NCBI GenBank assembly: GCA_030490835.1
Contig: CM059973.1
Coordinates: 48,984,008-49,048,007 of the forward strand
DNA from: Annona cherimola
Taxonomy: Eukaryota > Streptophyta > Magnoliopsida > Magnoliales > Annonaceae
Reading direction: 5' to 3'
DNA: 64,000 nt
The notes beneath the pieces were generated by a model that did no database searches, was not told the origin of the DNA, and saw only the letters and a program-made list of their open reading frames with translations. Of this stretch, positions 11,816-23,139 are shown piece by piece; positions within the stretch are counted from its first letter, which is position 1, and every line of letters starts with the position of its first letter. Both the position numbers and the translations under genes were made by a program.

Positions 11816-11995
11816 TTGACTTTTGCTCATGAAAAGTGACATGTCATTAATGAACCAAAAGTGTTAAGCGACACGTGTCAATATGGGATTCGTTGAGCAA
11901 GATTTAAAGTCAACCAAATAAATGGAAAGTTGACTTTTGAAAAGCAAATGGGACATGTGTCAAACAAGGATTCGTTGAGAGAAATGAAAAGTCAA
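11816..11995 (+). promoter_or_regulatory. W-box-like TTGAC cluster in LTR2 U3
   Basis: Six TTGAC/GTCAA cores occur in 180 bp (near 11816, 11877, 11909, 11930, 11959 and 11991), some as TTGACT or GTCAAC, about 300-490 bp upstream of the LTR TATA box. A related arrangement is seen in LTR1 (about 8047-8260, minus) and in C (about 27105-27190). TTGAC is the core bound by WRKY factors; actual binding is inference. Confidence 0.4.
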
Positions 11996-12308
11996 AGTGT
12001 TTAATGCATTGCTTGAGGTGTCATGAGATGAGAATTTTGAGCAATTTTGTGATTTTTAAAAAAACGAAGAAGGTATGATAAAGGAGTTGCATCAAGGGAC
12101 GTTCCAAACAAGTTATTTGGGAAGATTTTTCTTGCCACAAAATGACAAAATGGGCACCCCATGTGGACGTGATGGTGCATTGATTTTGGGAAGATTTTTG
12201 ACATTTAAAAAATTAAAAATAAATATAAATCTTAAGGGGAAAGCATGGTAGCTCAAGTGGGGATAAAAAATGATTCATTTAAGTCAAAATGAGGTGGACA
12301 AACACCCT

Positions 12309-12315
12309 TATAAAA
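12309..12315 (+). promoter_or_regulatory. LTR2 TATA box
   Basis: TATAAAA precedes a purine-rich leader and a GGGCAGC..GGGACG motif. The same order (TATA, GGGCAG, GACGTCC-like) occurs at 27413 (C), 59198 (H1) and 63431 (H2), so this is the likely core promoter marking the U3/R boundary of the family. Confidence 0.6.
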
Positions 12316-15149
12316 GGAGAAAAATGGGCAGCTTGGGACGCCCCCTTTGTGGACAGCTTGGACGTCCATTTTTGGGCAGAAAATAAAAATAAAAATAAAA
12401 GAAAAAGAAAAAAAGGGCAGCAGGGTGGACGACCAAGCAAGGAAGAGAAAGAAGAAAAAAAGAGGAGAAGAAGGAAGTGAAGAAAGGAGGAAACCAACTT
12501 GAGCAAGGACTAAGCAAACCTAGCTCATCAAGTAAGTGTTTGAATCAAGTTTTGGTTTGATAAATTCTAAGTTTTCTAACTCAATGAATGGTTCATAAAA
12601 TTGATTTATTATGAACCCCTAATGATGATTCAAGAAGCCCTTGATAGGGTTATTAAAGGATAAATAAAATAGAAGATTTACTTCAAGCTTTCAATGAATC
12701 ATGTGGGTGATTTAGGGTTGATTATGCTAAGTACACCATGCTGAAATTTTGATTAATTTCAGATTTAAGTTGCTGTTTTAACCCTTTATTATATGTTGAT
12801 TATGTGAATTATTTCCATGATTAATATATGTTAAAGTAAGCATGTTTGATGGACTTTAGGAGGGTGAAACATAGAGTTGATAACTTGATGCAAAATTCTA
12901 CTCATTTAAGGTAGAATTGATGCATAACTTAAACAACATGATAAATGGATGATTAGGAGGATAAAGTACCCTAAATATAGGGTATTATGGACGTCCAGAG
13001 GGTGGAATTAAGAAGGGTAAAAATCTGTTTTGTAGAGCCTTAAAGATGTAGACATCCAAGGTGGAGAAAGAGGGAGACAAGTTGCTATTTTGGGCAATCC
13101 AATTGATGGATTTTAATTTCATGATTATATCCTAACTAATGTGAAAAAAGGTTCTTAAGTTAAGCCAAAAAGGAGAGGAAAATTTCTGTTTTATATGAAC
13201 TTGAATTACACATAATATATGTGTGGTTAAAGGGGTGAACATGAAAAGTATGGATGGTGAGAATTAGCTAAGGTGCAAAAATAAAAGGAAAACATGGTAA
13301 AATGAGGAAATATAGGGCTGTTTTGAGAAAATTATAAAATCTCAAAATTTTGAGATTGAAACTAGTAGCCCTAACTCATAAATAGGTGCCTTGGATGAGC
13401 ACCAATGTGAAAAATGTAAATAATGGGTGTTAAATGATAAATGGGAAGTATTAAACTTCCATATGTTGAGTTAACCTTAGAGGTTACAATAAGTTTGAAA
13501 ACTTACCCTAAATAAGGATATCCAAAATGAAGGGAATGGTCAAGATGAAAAGAATGGTCATAATTAAGTCACATTTCACACCGATGTGTGAATTGGAAGA
13601 TTAACACCCAACTTGAAAGACAAGTGAGTTAAGCTAGTTGAGGTAAGTTGATGTGGATTCATGTAGATTGGAAAACCCTAAGGGATGCAAGCATTTGAAA
13701 TTTATGCATATAAATAAAATGTCATTTTCATTTATCTAGGCAAAGGCAAGGAAAAATATGAAAGAATGGGATTAAGGCTATCTCAGGTAAGCAAGCGAAC
13801 TTTCCAAAATATTAATTTCCTCCTATGTGTTGAAAAGATTAAAAATGTTTATGTCGATGCTTTTATGAATTTCTTAAAAGTGGGCAAGCACAAGTTTTGA
13901 AAATGATGGCTTTAATGGAAGGCCTCGAGGATTGTTTCATTGGAAGCAAGCAACACTTCTTAAAATAATTATATTATTTCAAGTGTTGCAATGGTTGGAA
14001 ATGTTTTATGTTGATGAGTTTAAGAATTTTCTTGCATGTAAGCAAGTTCTTCATGATGCTATTTTCAAAAGGATTTTATAAAGAAAAACGGAGTTTGGAC
14101 CTTTTCACAAAAAAATGCTTACAAAAAAGTTTTGAGTTTACTCCCACAAGATTTTGTGAAAAACAAGTATGTTTATAAAAGAAAAATAAAAGGGAATTTG
14201 ATTTATAGAAAAAGATTTGTTTCTCCATGCCATGACTCTTAAACATAAACGATGATTTGGACATGATCCATTTGTTCGAAATGTTATTAGAAAAGTTTTG
14301 ATTTTCTTGAAAAATAAAAATACTTTGAAAATATTTTGAAAATGTTTATACGGATGTTCTAAAGAGGATTTAAGGGTGGCCAACCCGATAAGTTAATCTT
14401 ATAAAATAAATTGAGTTTTGGTTGTTTAAATAGTATTCAAAAGACATGGGTTTAGAAAGATTGTTCTTTTCAAATATTTCAAATGCTTATCAAAATATTT
14501 TACTTAAAATATTTCTAAACATATTTAAGGGCGGTCATCCTAAAATTTACTTTCAAATATGTTAAATTGGGTGCGCCCGCTTTTTCAAAATGGTTTACAA
14601 GGACACGGACTGCTATCTGTGATGTTTTATGAAATCATGCTAGCATATGGACATCTATGATGATGATGTATGGTGCACTAAAAGAATGGATAGGTCAATT
14701 GTAGAGACGGTCGAAGATGGACCGGGGACCACTCTACATATGGCCAAGTTGCTAAGGGATGGCAGGAGGCCAGCGGCGCCCTCCCTGAGATGGGAGAAGG
14801 ATTGAGGAACAGTTACTTGGCTAGCGTGCTATTATATGATGGATTCTCTTCCAAAAGGTAGAATGATTACTTGATAAGTGTCACTATTGGATGGGAAAAA
14901 ATTCATTTGCATATGTTTTGCTTTTGAAAAACCCAGAAAACTAGGATATAAAAGCATTTATATGAAAAGTTGCCCCAAATGGGATTTTACGAGCCTATAC
15001 AAAAAGGTTACCCTAAAAATAGGGGGTTTTATACAAAAAAGTGTAAATATCAGGGATGAAATGAAATATTTTCTATGCAAATACTTTCATGAAAAAGGAT
15101 TAGGTGTATATGTCTTGTTTGCTATAAACAAGCCTTAAAATGGGGATTA

Positions 15150-15590
15150 CGAAAAATGGTTTATGTGGAAAAATATTTTAGGACATAAAAATGTCTATTT
15201 CCAAAAAGTGTTTATATGAAAAAATATTTTGGATGTAAAAATGTCCATTGTCAAAAGGATTTATAAGAAAATTATTTTAGGACATAAAAATGTCCACTAG
15301 CAAAAAGAGCTTATGAAAAAAATGTTTTGCATGTGAAAATATCCATTTCCAAAAGGCTTTATGTGGAAAAATATTTTGAGACATAATATTGTCCTCATAA
15401 ACAAAGGTTTATATGGAGAAAATATTTTAGGACATATAATTGTCCTCATATAAAAGGTTTATGTAAAAATATTTTAGGACATACACTTGTCCTCATGATT
15501 AAATGTTTATATGACAACGTTTTAGGACATACAAATTTCCTCATGAAAAAAGATTCATATGAAAAGATAGTTATGGAAATGTTTTAAAGG
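15150..15590 (+). repeat. tandem GGACAT hairpin array in LTR2
   Basis: About eight degenerate 50-60-bp units, each with TTTATATG, AAAATATTTTAGGACAT and then TGTCC. The GGACAT...(A)TGTCC pair makes a short hairpin in most units. The same array is in C (about 42225-42510 and 42795-43000) and, on the minus strand, in LTR1 (about 4760-5060). It lies inside the candidate intron. Confidence 0.7.
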
Positions 15591-15620
15591 AAGTGCTTGC
15601 CTAAAAGATAAAATGCTTGC

Positions 15621-16875
15621 TGTTGGTCCCGAGTTTATGGCAAAACCCAAGAGGGGAAGGGTTAATTGGGTATTTTAAAATTTTCACTTAAACAGAAATG
15701 TTTCCCTTGTTTAGTTTAATCCCCTTAATGAAACATGCTATGAAATAAAACGAAAGGGTACAAATGAAATATAAAATGCAAGCAATCAAACCAAATAAGA
15801 GACAATAATATATAGTGGTTCGGACAACCTTCCCTACTCCACTCTTCCAAGCACACACCCGTTGTGTCTTAGGTTCCACTATTGTATATTCAATACAATC
15901 TAGAGCACCCGCTCTCTTCTAGATTCTAGCTCTAGGGGGCATATACAATAGTCACTTGTTAGTGAGACCAACTCTAACCAACTAAGTATGATTTGTTCGT
16001 GAGACAAACTCAAACCAATCAAGCAAAACCTATTAGTGAGACAAACTCAAACCAACTCCCTGGTTTGCTTCTTCTTGAATTCGGTCTCCAACACCGATCC
16101 AAGGCAACAACACAAAACAAAATAGATAAAAGAGAATTTACACTTTACAACGTGTAATCAATCAGCTCCAGAAGCTCCTTGTTGTGTGAAGAAGATAATC
16201 TTGTAAGCACACTTGAAGCTTCAATAGTTGTTCAAATGACTTCAATAATTTAGAATAATGTAAGGTGTAAGCTCATCTTGTGTTTTTCTCTTTCTTTCCC
16301 TTTTTCTCTCTCTGTTCATGCTCATACTTCAATGATATTTATAGAGAAAAAAGATCTAGCAGTTGGAGTGGAAATTGATGTGTGTCTAATGTTTCAGCGT
16401 TCGAATTTTCGACCGCTATAGGTTGAAGTCGCAAGTGGAGTCGACTTGGGATGAGTGGAGTCAACTTGGGATGGGTGAAGTCGACTTGGGTTTCGACTTC
16501 GCTTTGTTAAAACTTATTGTCTACTTGCTGTCCAGAATTTTTCCTTTGAAGTTGCGGGTGAAGTCCACTTGGGTTGAGACTTCACTTTGCTGTCTGTCTA
16601 AAGTTGCAGGCGAAGTCGACTTGGCTGTGAGACTTCACCCAAGTCATAAGTGAAGTCGACTTGGGCTGAGCCTTCACTTTGTTGAACTTGCTATTCATGA
16701 ACTTGAGCTCTTGAAACTTAAATTATTTCACAATTTAATTTTCACACACATAATTAGAGACAAAATATCTGAGCAAACTTACACAAATACATTAGAACCT
16801 TTTTAATGATATTTCAATTATTTGTTAATGATCAAAATCAAATTAGTCTTTCTTAAAACAAGTATATGATCAACA
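15621..16875 (-). repeat. Sirevirus E 3' LTR
   Basis: 1255 bp, very similar to the other E LTR (19387-20691). On the minus strand it starts TGTTGATCATATACTTG after the polypurine tract. It carries an array of AAGTCGACTT-type palindromes (about 16428-16670), a TATAAATA box (16336-16343), and ends in CCGGGACCAACA-like sequence. Confidence 0.92.
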
Positions 16876-17440
16876 ATCTCCTCCTTTTTGATTATTGACA
16901 AAACTTAATTGAAATATCTTTCCTTTTTAAATAAATCACAGATATGTCTACATGAATATCATTATTCTCATCAATAAGCAAAAAATTCAAGATGATATAT
17001 GCATTAATTTCAAAAATACTTTTTCATGTAGATGTGTTCTCCCACTATTCATGATGATATATGTATTAATTTCAAAATATATTTTTCATATAGATGTGCT
17101 CTCCCACTATTCATGAGAATAGTTCTCCCCCTAAATTATATGTAATAGTATTCTTTTCTTAAGATATTTCGTACTATTCTCTCCCCCTTTTTGTCAATCA
17201 ACATAAAAGGTAGTACAAATGAGGCATAATAAGTTCATTTTGTGCATATAAAGTCTTCTATTTAATATTTCTTTTCTCATTCAAATTATTCATTTTGAGT
17301 CACAAGCATATGATCTACAATATAACTATGTGACATAATTTATTTACTAATGCCTTTATATAGAAGGGGCTATGAGAGCAACATACCTCACTTGCCTTTG
17401 ATGAGAGTTATCATTATTTTGCTCAACTCCCCCATTCTTG
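16876..17440 (-). promoter_or_regulatory. multiple polypurine tracts of Sirevirus E
   Basis: On the minus strand purine runs recur: AAAAAGGAGGAGAT directly before the LTR (16876-16890), and GGGGGAG/GGGAG-type tracts near 17036, 17097, 17122, 17185 and 17428. Repeated polypurine tracts upstream of the 3' LTR are a known Sirevirus hallmark. Part of the repetition comes from two direct copies of a 62-bp unit (16991-17052 and 17053-17114). The one next to the LTR would prime plus-strand synthesis. Confidence 0.7.
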
Positions 17441-17559
17441 TGTAATTTATGCTCCTTCATCCTCTAGATGGTTTTACACTTGTTTAAAATAAAACCTGCA
17501 TCACAAAAATGGTATCTTCTTTCCTTTTGGTACCTGTGTTATGGGTCCATGAATATTAG

Positions 17560-19335
17560 TACTACAAAATCTAAGTACTCAGGAAGACTTGGTTCCACCT
17601 TGGATATGTCTTTTTGGCATCCAAACTAATTTAACTCCATTATAAGTCATTTTTCTCGCCTTGCACTAATATATTTTGTGTCCAAACTTATTACAATAAT
17701 GATAAGTAATTTTAGCATTGGTTGGAGTACCATGATAGCTCTTTGGTTGCCAAGTAGGCATTTTTATCCATGATTTATCAACAAGCTTCTTAACATGAGA
17801 AATTTGTCTCCTCACATTTGATGTACTAGAAGCCTCAATCTAAATAGGAATGTTTGTTTTATTTAGTTTGGCATTAATGTGTTTTACATATCCAAGACCT
17901 CTTTTATCAACTTGAGTGATCATTCTCAAAAATTTCTACACATTTTCTCCCGGGTTGGAGAACTTAGCCAATGAATCTTTCAAAATTTGGTTCTCCTTTC
18001 TCAATGCATCTGTTTCATTCTTCAAGGCATTTATATCATTTTGCAAGGATGCATTCTTCTCCACTAACTTTCCATTTGCAATAGCGGTTGTATTGAATTA
18101 TTTTTTCTTTTGAGTATATTTGATACCAAGGCTTTTAAATTCATCAAATAATGAGTCATAAGTTTGTTGTAAATCATTCAACTCATCACATCTAGAACAA
18201 AAATTAGAAGATGAAATGAAATAGGAATCAAATGAGCTTACCTCAATATCCATGGATGCATCCAATGTTGGTAGTTGGATTTTTCTTGTATCATCACTTT
18301 TCTCTCCAGATTTTTTGCAAGTTTCCTTTTCATCTTCTACAATGGCTTTGCAGCAAACTCTTACCTAATTTACTGCATCTTCTCCTTCACTTGATGAAGT
18401 GCTAGAGCTTGAGGTATTATATTCCTTTGTAAGCATTCTTCTAGCCTTTCTCTTTGAAACAATTCTCTTATTTTGAATTTTCAATTCATCCGGTGTGGTG
18501 CATTCAATTTGTATATGTCCAACACCACCACATTTATAACATTTTGAAAATTCCTTTCTTCTATCGTTCATTTTCTTGTATGAGCTGGAATATTTATTTC
18601 TCTTCATGTTGGAGTAAGAGCTTGATGTGGATTCACTTGAGCTCTCTTTTATACTTTTGAATGCAATAGATTTTCTACTTCTGCGAGATTCTTCTTTCTT
18701 ATTTTTGATGAGCTCATGAGACATGAGTGAGCTAATCAAGTCATTTATTTTGAGCTTGTTTAAGTCCTTTGCCTCCTCGATAACTGTGACCTTTTGATTA
18801 CATGAGTTTGGCAATGTTCTAAGTATCTTCATAACCTGCTCACTTTCAGAAATTGACATTTCTAGGCCTTTAAGAGCGTTAGTGATTTTAGAAAATCTAG
18901 CATATATTTTTGAAATAGATTCACCATCTAACATTTGAAATCTTTCAAAATCACCAACAAGGATATTTCTTTTAGTTCCCTTTACTTGGGAGGAACCCTC
19001 ATAAATAGATACCAATTTTTCCCATATCTTTAGCCGTTGTGCATGAAGAAACTCTATCAAATTCTGCAGCAGTCAATGAACAAAATAAGAAATTCATAGC
19101 TTTAGCATTTCTTTGGACGAACATAGTTTCTTCTTTTGTCCAAGTGGACACCTTGTCCCCTTTTGGTAATATAATGCCATCTTGTATGGCTATCTAAGAA
19201 TCCATATTAATTGTCATAATGAGTTGTTTCATTCTCAACTTCCAATAAATAAAATTATTGCCATCAAATAGAGGTGGCCTAAAAAATGATTGGCCCTTGG
19301 CAAATGCAGGTATAGAAGTTAAGTAGGTTGCCATA
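17560..19335 (-). pseudogene. Sirevirus E gag (nucleocapsid-containing)
   Basis: Capsid-nucleocapsid protein that packages element RNA. It starts near 19335 (MATYLTSIP, then FDGNNFIYWKLRMKQLIM) and has a stop near 19194. The central part (19060-18365) reads SIYEGSSQVKGTKRNIL, EQVMKILRTLP, DLISSLMSHELIK, and a CCHC knuckle CYKCGGVGHIQIEC near residues 175-190 of that segment. The C-terminal part (about 18110-17560) is coiled-coil-like, with KFSNPGE and a second knuckle, CNKFGHKIY*C, whose last Cys is preceded by a stop. Homologous throughout to F gag (47798-49617). No pol follows. Confidence 0.88.
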
Positions 19336-19372
19336 GATATATATAAGATCACCTCAAATAAGATAGAGGTCT

Positions 19373-19384
19373 GCTCTGATACCA
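19373..19384 (-). other. Sirevirus E primer binding site
   Basis: On the minus strand TGGTATCAGAGC follows the 5' LTR end after two or three bases. This is the classical site complementary to the 3' end of initiator tRNA-Met, the primer used by Sireviruses. Confidence 0.9.
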
Positions 19385-19386
19385 CT

Positions 19387-20691
19387 TGTTGGTCCCGAGT
19401 TTATGGCAAAACTCAAGAGGGGGGTGAATTGGGTATTTTAAAATTTTCACTTAAACAGAAATTTTTCCCTTGTTTAGTTTAATCCCCTTAATGAAACATG
19501 GTATGAAATAGAATGAGAGGGTGCAAATGAAATATAAAATGCAAGCAAGCAAACCAAATAAGAGACAACAATATATAGTGATTCGGGCAATCTTCCCTAC
19601 TCCACTCTTCCAAGCACACACTCGTTGTGTCTTGGGTTGCACTATTGTATATTCAATACAATCTAGAGCACCCGCTCTCTTCTAGATTCTATCTCTAGGG
19701 GGCATATGCAATAGTCACTTGTTGGTGAGACCAACTCTAACCAACCATGTATGATTTGTTGTTGAGACAAACTCAAACCAATGAAGCAAAGCCCGTTAGT
19801 AAGACAAACTCAAACCAACCCCCTATTTTGCTTCTTCTTGAATTCGGTCTCCAACACCGATCCAAGGCAACAACACAAAACAAAATAGACAAAAGAGAAT
19901 TTACACTTTACAACGTGTAATCAATCAGCTCCAGAAGCTCCTTGTTGTATGAAGAAGATAATCTTGTAAGCACACTTGAAGTAGTAGCACTTGAAACTTC
20001 AATAGTTGTTCAAATGACTTCAATAATTTAGAATAATGTAAGGTGTAAGCTCATCTTGTGTTTTTCTCTTTCTTTCCCTTTTTCTCTCCTTGTTAACGCT
20101 CATACTTCAATGATATTTATAGAGAAAAAAGATCTAGTCGTTGGAGTGGAAATTGACGTGTGTCTAATGTTTCAACGTTCAAATTTTCGACCGTTATAGG
20201 TTGAAGTCGCAAGTGGAGTCGACTTGAGATGAGTGGAGTCGACTTGGGATGGGTGAAGTTGACTTGAGTTTCGACTTCGCTTTGTTAAAACTTGCTTCTA
20301 CTTGCTGTCGAGAATTTTGCCTTTGAAGTTGCAGGTGATGTCCACTTGGGTTGAGAGTTCACCCAAGTCGCAAGTGAAGTCGACTTAGGTTGAGACTTCA
20401 CTTTGCTGTCTGTCTGAAGTTGCAGGCGAAGTCGACTTGGCTATGAGACTTCACCTAAGTCGCAAGTGAAGTTGACTTGGGCTGAGACTTCACTTTGCTG
20501 AACTTGCTATTCATGAACTTGAGCTCTTGAAACTTAAATTATTTCATATTTTCATTTTCATACACATAATTAGAGACAAAATATTTGAGCACACTTACAC
20601 AAATACATTAGAACCTTTTTAATGATATTTCAATTATTTGTTAATCATCAAAATCAAATTAGTCTTTCTTAAAGCAAGTATATGATCAATA
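19387..20691 (-). repeat. Sirevirus E 5' LTR
   Basis: 1305 bp, paired with 15621-16875. The terminal TG is mutated to TA at its U3 end (20690-20691 on the plus strand), but the CTTGC duplication right next to it fixes the border. TATAAATA at 20114-20121; palindrome array at about 20205-20500. Confidence 0.92.
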
Positions 20692-21487
20692 CTTGCTTAC
20701 TGAGTTTTTACTCACGTTTTGTTTTCTCAAACCTTAGACAGGTACCGGGAAACTCAAGAGGTTTAGAACCTGAGCAATTGAGGAAAGGTATGATATGTTT
20801 GAGATGATATTCATGTGTGCTAAAATGATTAGTCATGACGTATGAAATGGTATGATTGAAAGTTTTAAGGTAGGTTAACATATGTGAACTTGATGATAGT
20901 TCGAAAGGCTATGTGAATTCATAATTGGATGTGTGTATCCAACTATGTATGTCAAATATTTGAAGATGAATGTATTTTATATGATTATGGCATGGCTAGG
21001 TTGATAAAACCAATGATATAAGAGAACAAGATAGAAGTTTATGAATGATATGCGTAGTTGATGACAACTGCCAGGTTGTAAGATTATGAACATGAATAAG
21101 GATGAAAGGGAAGCCAAAGGGTATTTTTAATAAGTGCGATGAAAGAAGGAAGGAGGCAAGGAGCACAGGTAGAGATTCAAGGTTGAATGAATTTCTACGA
21201 GCTACCTGTGTATGAACCTAAGGGTTAAATGGTTATATGAATGATGACATTAAAATTGTTATTCAATGTTGTAGAAGGATAATGCTATGTTTTATGCCCA
21301 TGGATTGAAGAAATTTTTTTATGATGGAAATGGAATGTATAAATGATATAAAATCCTAAGGAGTTAGGATTAAGTGGATAAATATCCAATAAGAACCCGC
21401 CGCGTGATCAGTACAACAATCCTGATTCACATTTACCAATCGATAGATCCTGAGGTAAGGTTGTGACGCTCGGGCTAGGGCACCACA

Positions 21488-23110
21488 TTAGAATCCATTA
21501 AGTTATGTGGCTTGTTCATGGAATTCCTCAAAGGTCATCATGCCTATTCTTATTGTCTTAGATTTCTAAGTTTGATAGATTAATCACCGTATATTAAATT
21601 TGTACCTCTCGGTTCCATCACCTAATATATGGAATCATGCCAAAGTACAAACTCATATACAACATAAGTATTAAAATCAAAAGATATTAATTTAACAACA
21701 ATATCCATCATAAGTAAATTAAAACCACACACCATGCTATATTATATGCATGCTACATCCTAAACCCTAGATTCAGGGCTTAGCCAAACATATTTAAGTT
21801 CAAAACAAAATTAAAATTCAAACCCTTCTTAGACAAGGTAATTAAAATTAAAAAGAAAAAGAGATAAAAAAGCTTATTGGTTGCAAGACCCGATGGCGTG
21901 TCGGTCGCTCCACACAACTCGCTAGTCCACCTCTTACCCCGCTGCTCCTCTCTCTCTCTCAATTTCTAACGTGCCTTCTCTCCTCAATTTTTTTCTGGAA
22001 TTTTTGCTGTGTGATTTTCTTCCCCTGCTCTCTAAATTCTGTGTCCGCATTCCCTTTTATGACCTTCTGAATTTGCATTTAATTAAAGATGCGCAACCTA
22101 TTTGCACTGGATGAGTGGTAGGATTACTTAGGACTTTCTACTTGGATGGATGGCCTTAGGCAGTGCTGAATTAACGCAGAAAAAATTTGTAAGCTTGGAT
22201 GCGTGCTTAGGGAGATGGTTGTGGTTAATACTTAAGGGCGGTGGCTATAGCTATATTATATGGTTGGAAATTTCTAGACACTAAATTAAATTTGCATCCA
22301 ACCAGATGCATGATGGATTGACGTATGGATCTGCACGTGGGGCCCACTGGTGGAGCGGTTAATTTACCGCACTTAAAATAGATGGACAGCTTCAAATCAG
22401 CTTAGGCGGTGGGCTTTTCAACTTGAGATTTGGACAGCTTAGATCAAATGGGCAGCTGCTGAAATTAAATTGTGGACGATTGGATCTTGCTGAAGATAAA
22501 AGCGGTGGAAATCTAGATGGTTGATCTTGAACGTTGCATGCTGATCACGTGATCTGCAAAGGGCTGAAATGGACGGCTGAGATTGAGCTTCGGTTGATTG
22601 GACGATCTGGATGCTTCTGATATTTAATTGCCGGTCGTTAATTAGCTTTCTAATGGGATTGCTGAATTTTAATTTCTTGGGCTGTTCAGATCAGCTTTGG
22701 ATCTGATGAACGGTGGAACGATTTCTTAGGCTGTTAGATGTGATCTTGTGGGATCCACTTGCTGAAATTTGATGAACGGCTTGGATTATAAAACAAAGAT
22801 TTAAATTATTAACTCATCTGATTAACAAACAGGTGATAAATTAAAATTATTTGAAGCCTAAAATAATTATTTTTAATATCAAACATATTTGGTTTTATAG
22901 CAATAAATAAAAATATAATTTCAAGCCAAGAAGACTATAAAAATTATTTAAATAAATTCCACATATTTGATGCCCAAATGTCGCCGAAACATATTTTAAA
23001 ACAAATTCCACATGAAACTCAAATAATTACTCACCAAATTAGTATAAAATACTCACAAATATATTATTAATTTCCAATTATCAAATGCATATTATTAATA
23101 GTTTCACATA
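21488..23110 (-). repeat. D-family Athila-like LTR fragment
   Basis: Matches 55838-58260, the LTR of element D, from TTAGAATCCATTAAG on, with the same order of motifs (CCTCTCGGTTCCATCACC, CATGCTAC, CCTAAACCCTAGATT, AAGCTTATTGGTT). Similarity fades near 23090-23110. The part corresponding to 55420-55837 is missing because LTR2 ends at 21487. Two CACGTG sites are present (near 22335 and 22545). Confidence 0.8.
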
Positions 23111-23139
23111 TACAATGAAGTTTATACTTTTTGGCAATG

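Larger units (their letters stand above)
15616..20696 (-). mobile_element. gag-only Sirevirus E (Ty1/copia) with TSD
   Basis: Complete small element at 15621-20691 on the minus strand, flanked by a perfect duplication CTTGC (15616-15620 and 20692-20696). LTRs at 15621-16875 and 19387-20691 start TGTTGATC on the minus strand (the first is TATTGATC in the 5' copy) and end ...GGACCAACA. The internal region is only 2.5 kb: primer site, gag with zinc knuckles, then directly the polypurine region. Protease, integrase, RT and RNase H are all absent, so it would need enzymes from a full-length relative such as F. Confidence 0.92.
12532..20737 (+). other. candidate intron inside LTR2
   Basis: Donor-like AA|GTAAGT at 12532, 223 bp downstream of the TATA box. 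Acceptor-like CTCAC branch site, T-rich tract and CCTTAG ending at 20737. Without the later Sirevirus E insertion the span is about 3.1 kb. Matching sites sit at the same relative places in LTR1, C and H1. No transcript is available, so splicing is inferred. Confidence 0.4.
11257..21487 (+). mobile_element. LTR2 (very-long-LTR family), split by Sirevirus E
   Basis: LTR in two blocks, 11257-15620 and 20697-21487 (5155 bp in all), starting TGTGATACCC and ending GGGCACCACA. It is in the same family as LTR1 but in the opposite orientation. The flanking 5-mers differ (ACGAG on the left, TTAGA on the right) and the flanks belong to different hosts (P integrase on the left, a D-family LTR on the right), so the two ends come from different insertion events joined by recombination. 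Contains a TATA box at 12309, a donor-like GTAAGT at 12532, the conserved block near 14770-14810, a hairpin array at 15150-15590 and the acceptor-like block ending at 20737. Confidence 0.9.

Noticed and set aside
12289..12480. Lys/Arg-rich short frame after the LTR2 TATA
   Set aside because: It is the purine-rich leader of the LTR; low complexity, not conserved in C or H1.
4008..21487. LTR1 and LTR2 as terminal inverted repeats of one large transposon around Athila P
   Set aside because: LTR1 has its own perfect TTTCT duplication and P continues to its left, so the inverted pair arose from independent insertions.
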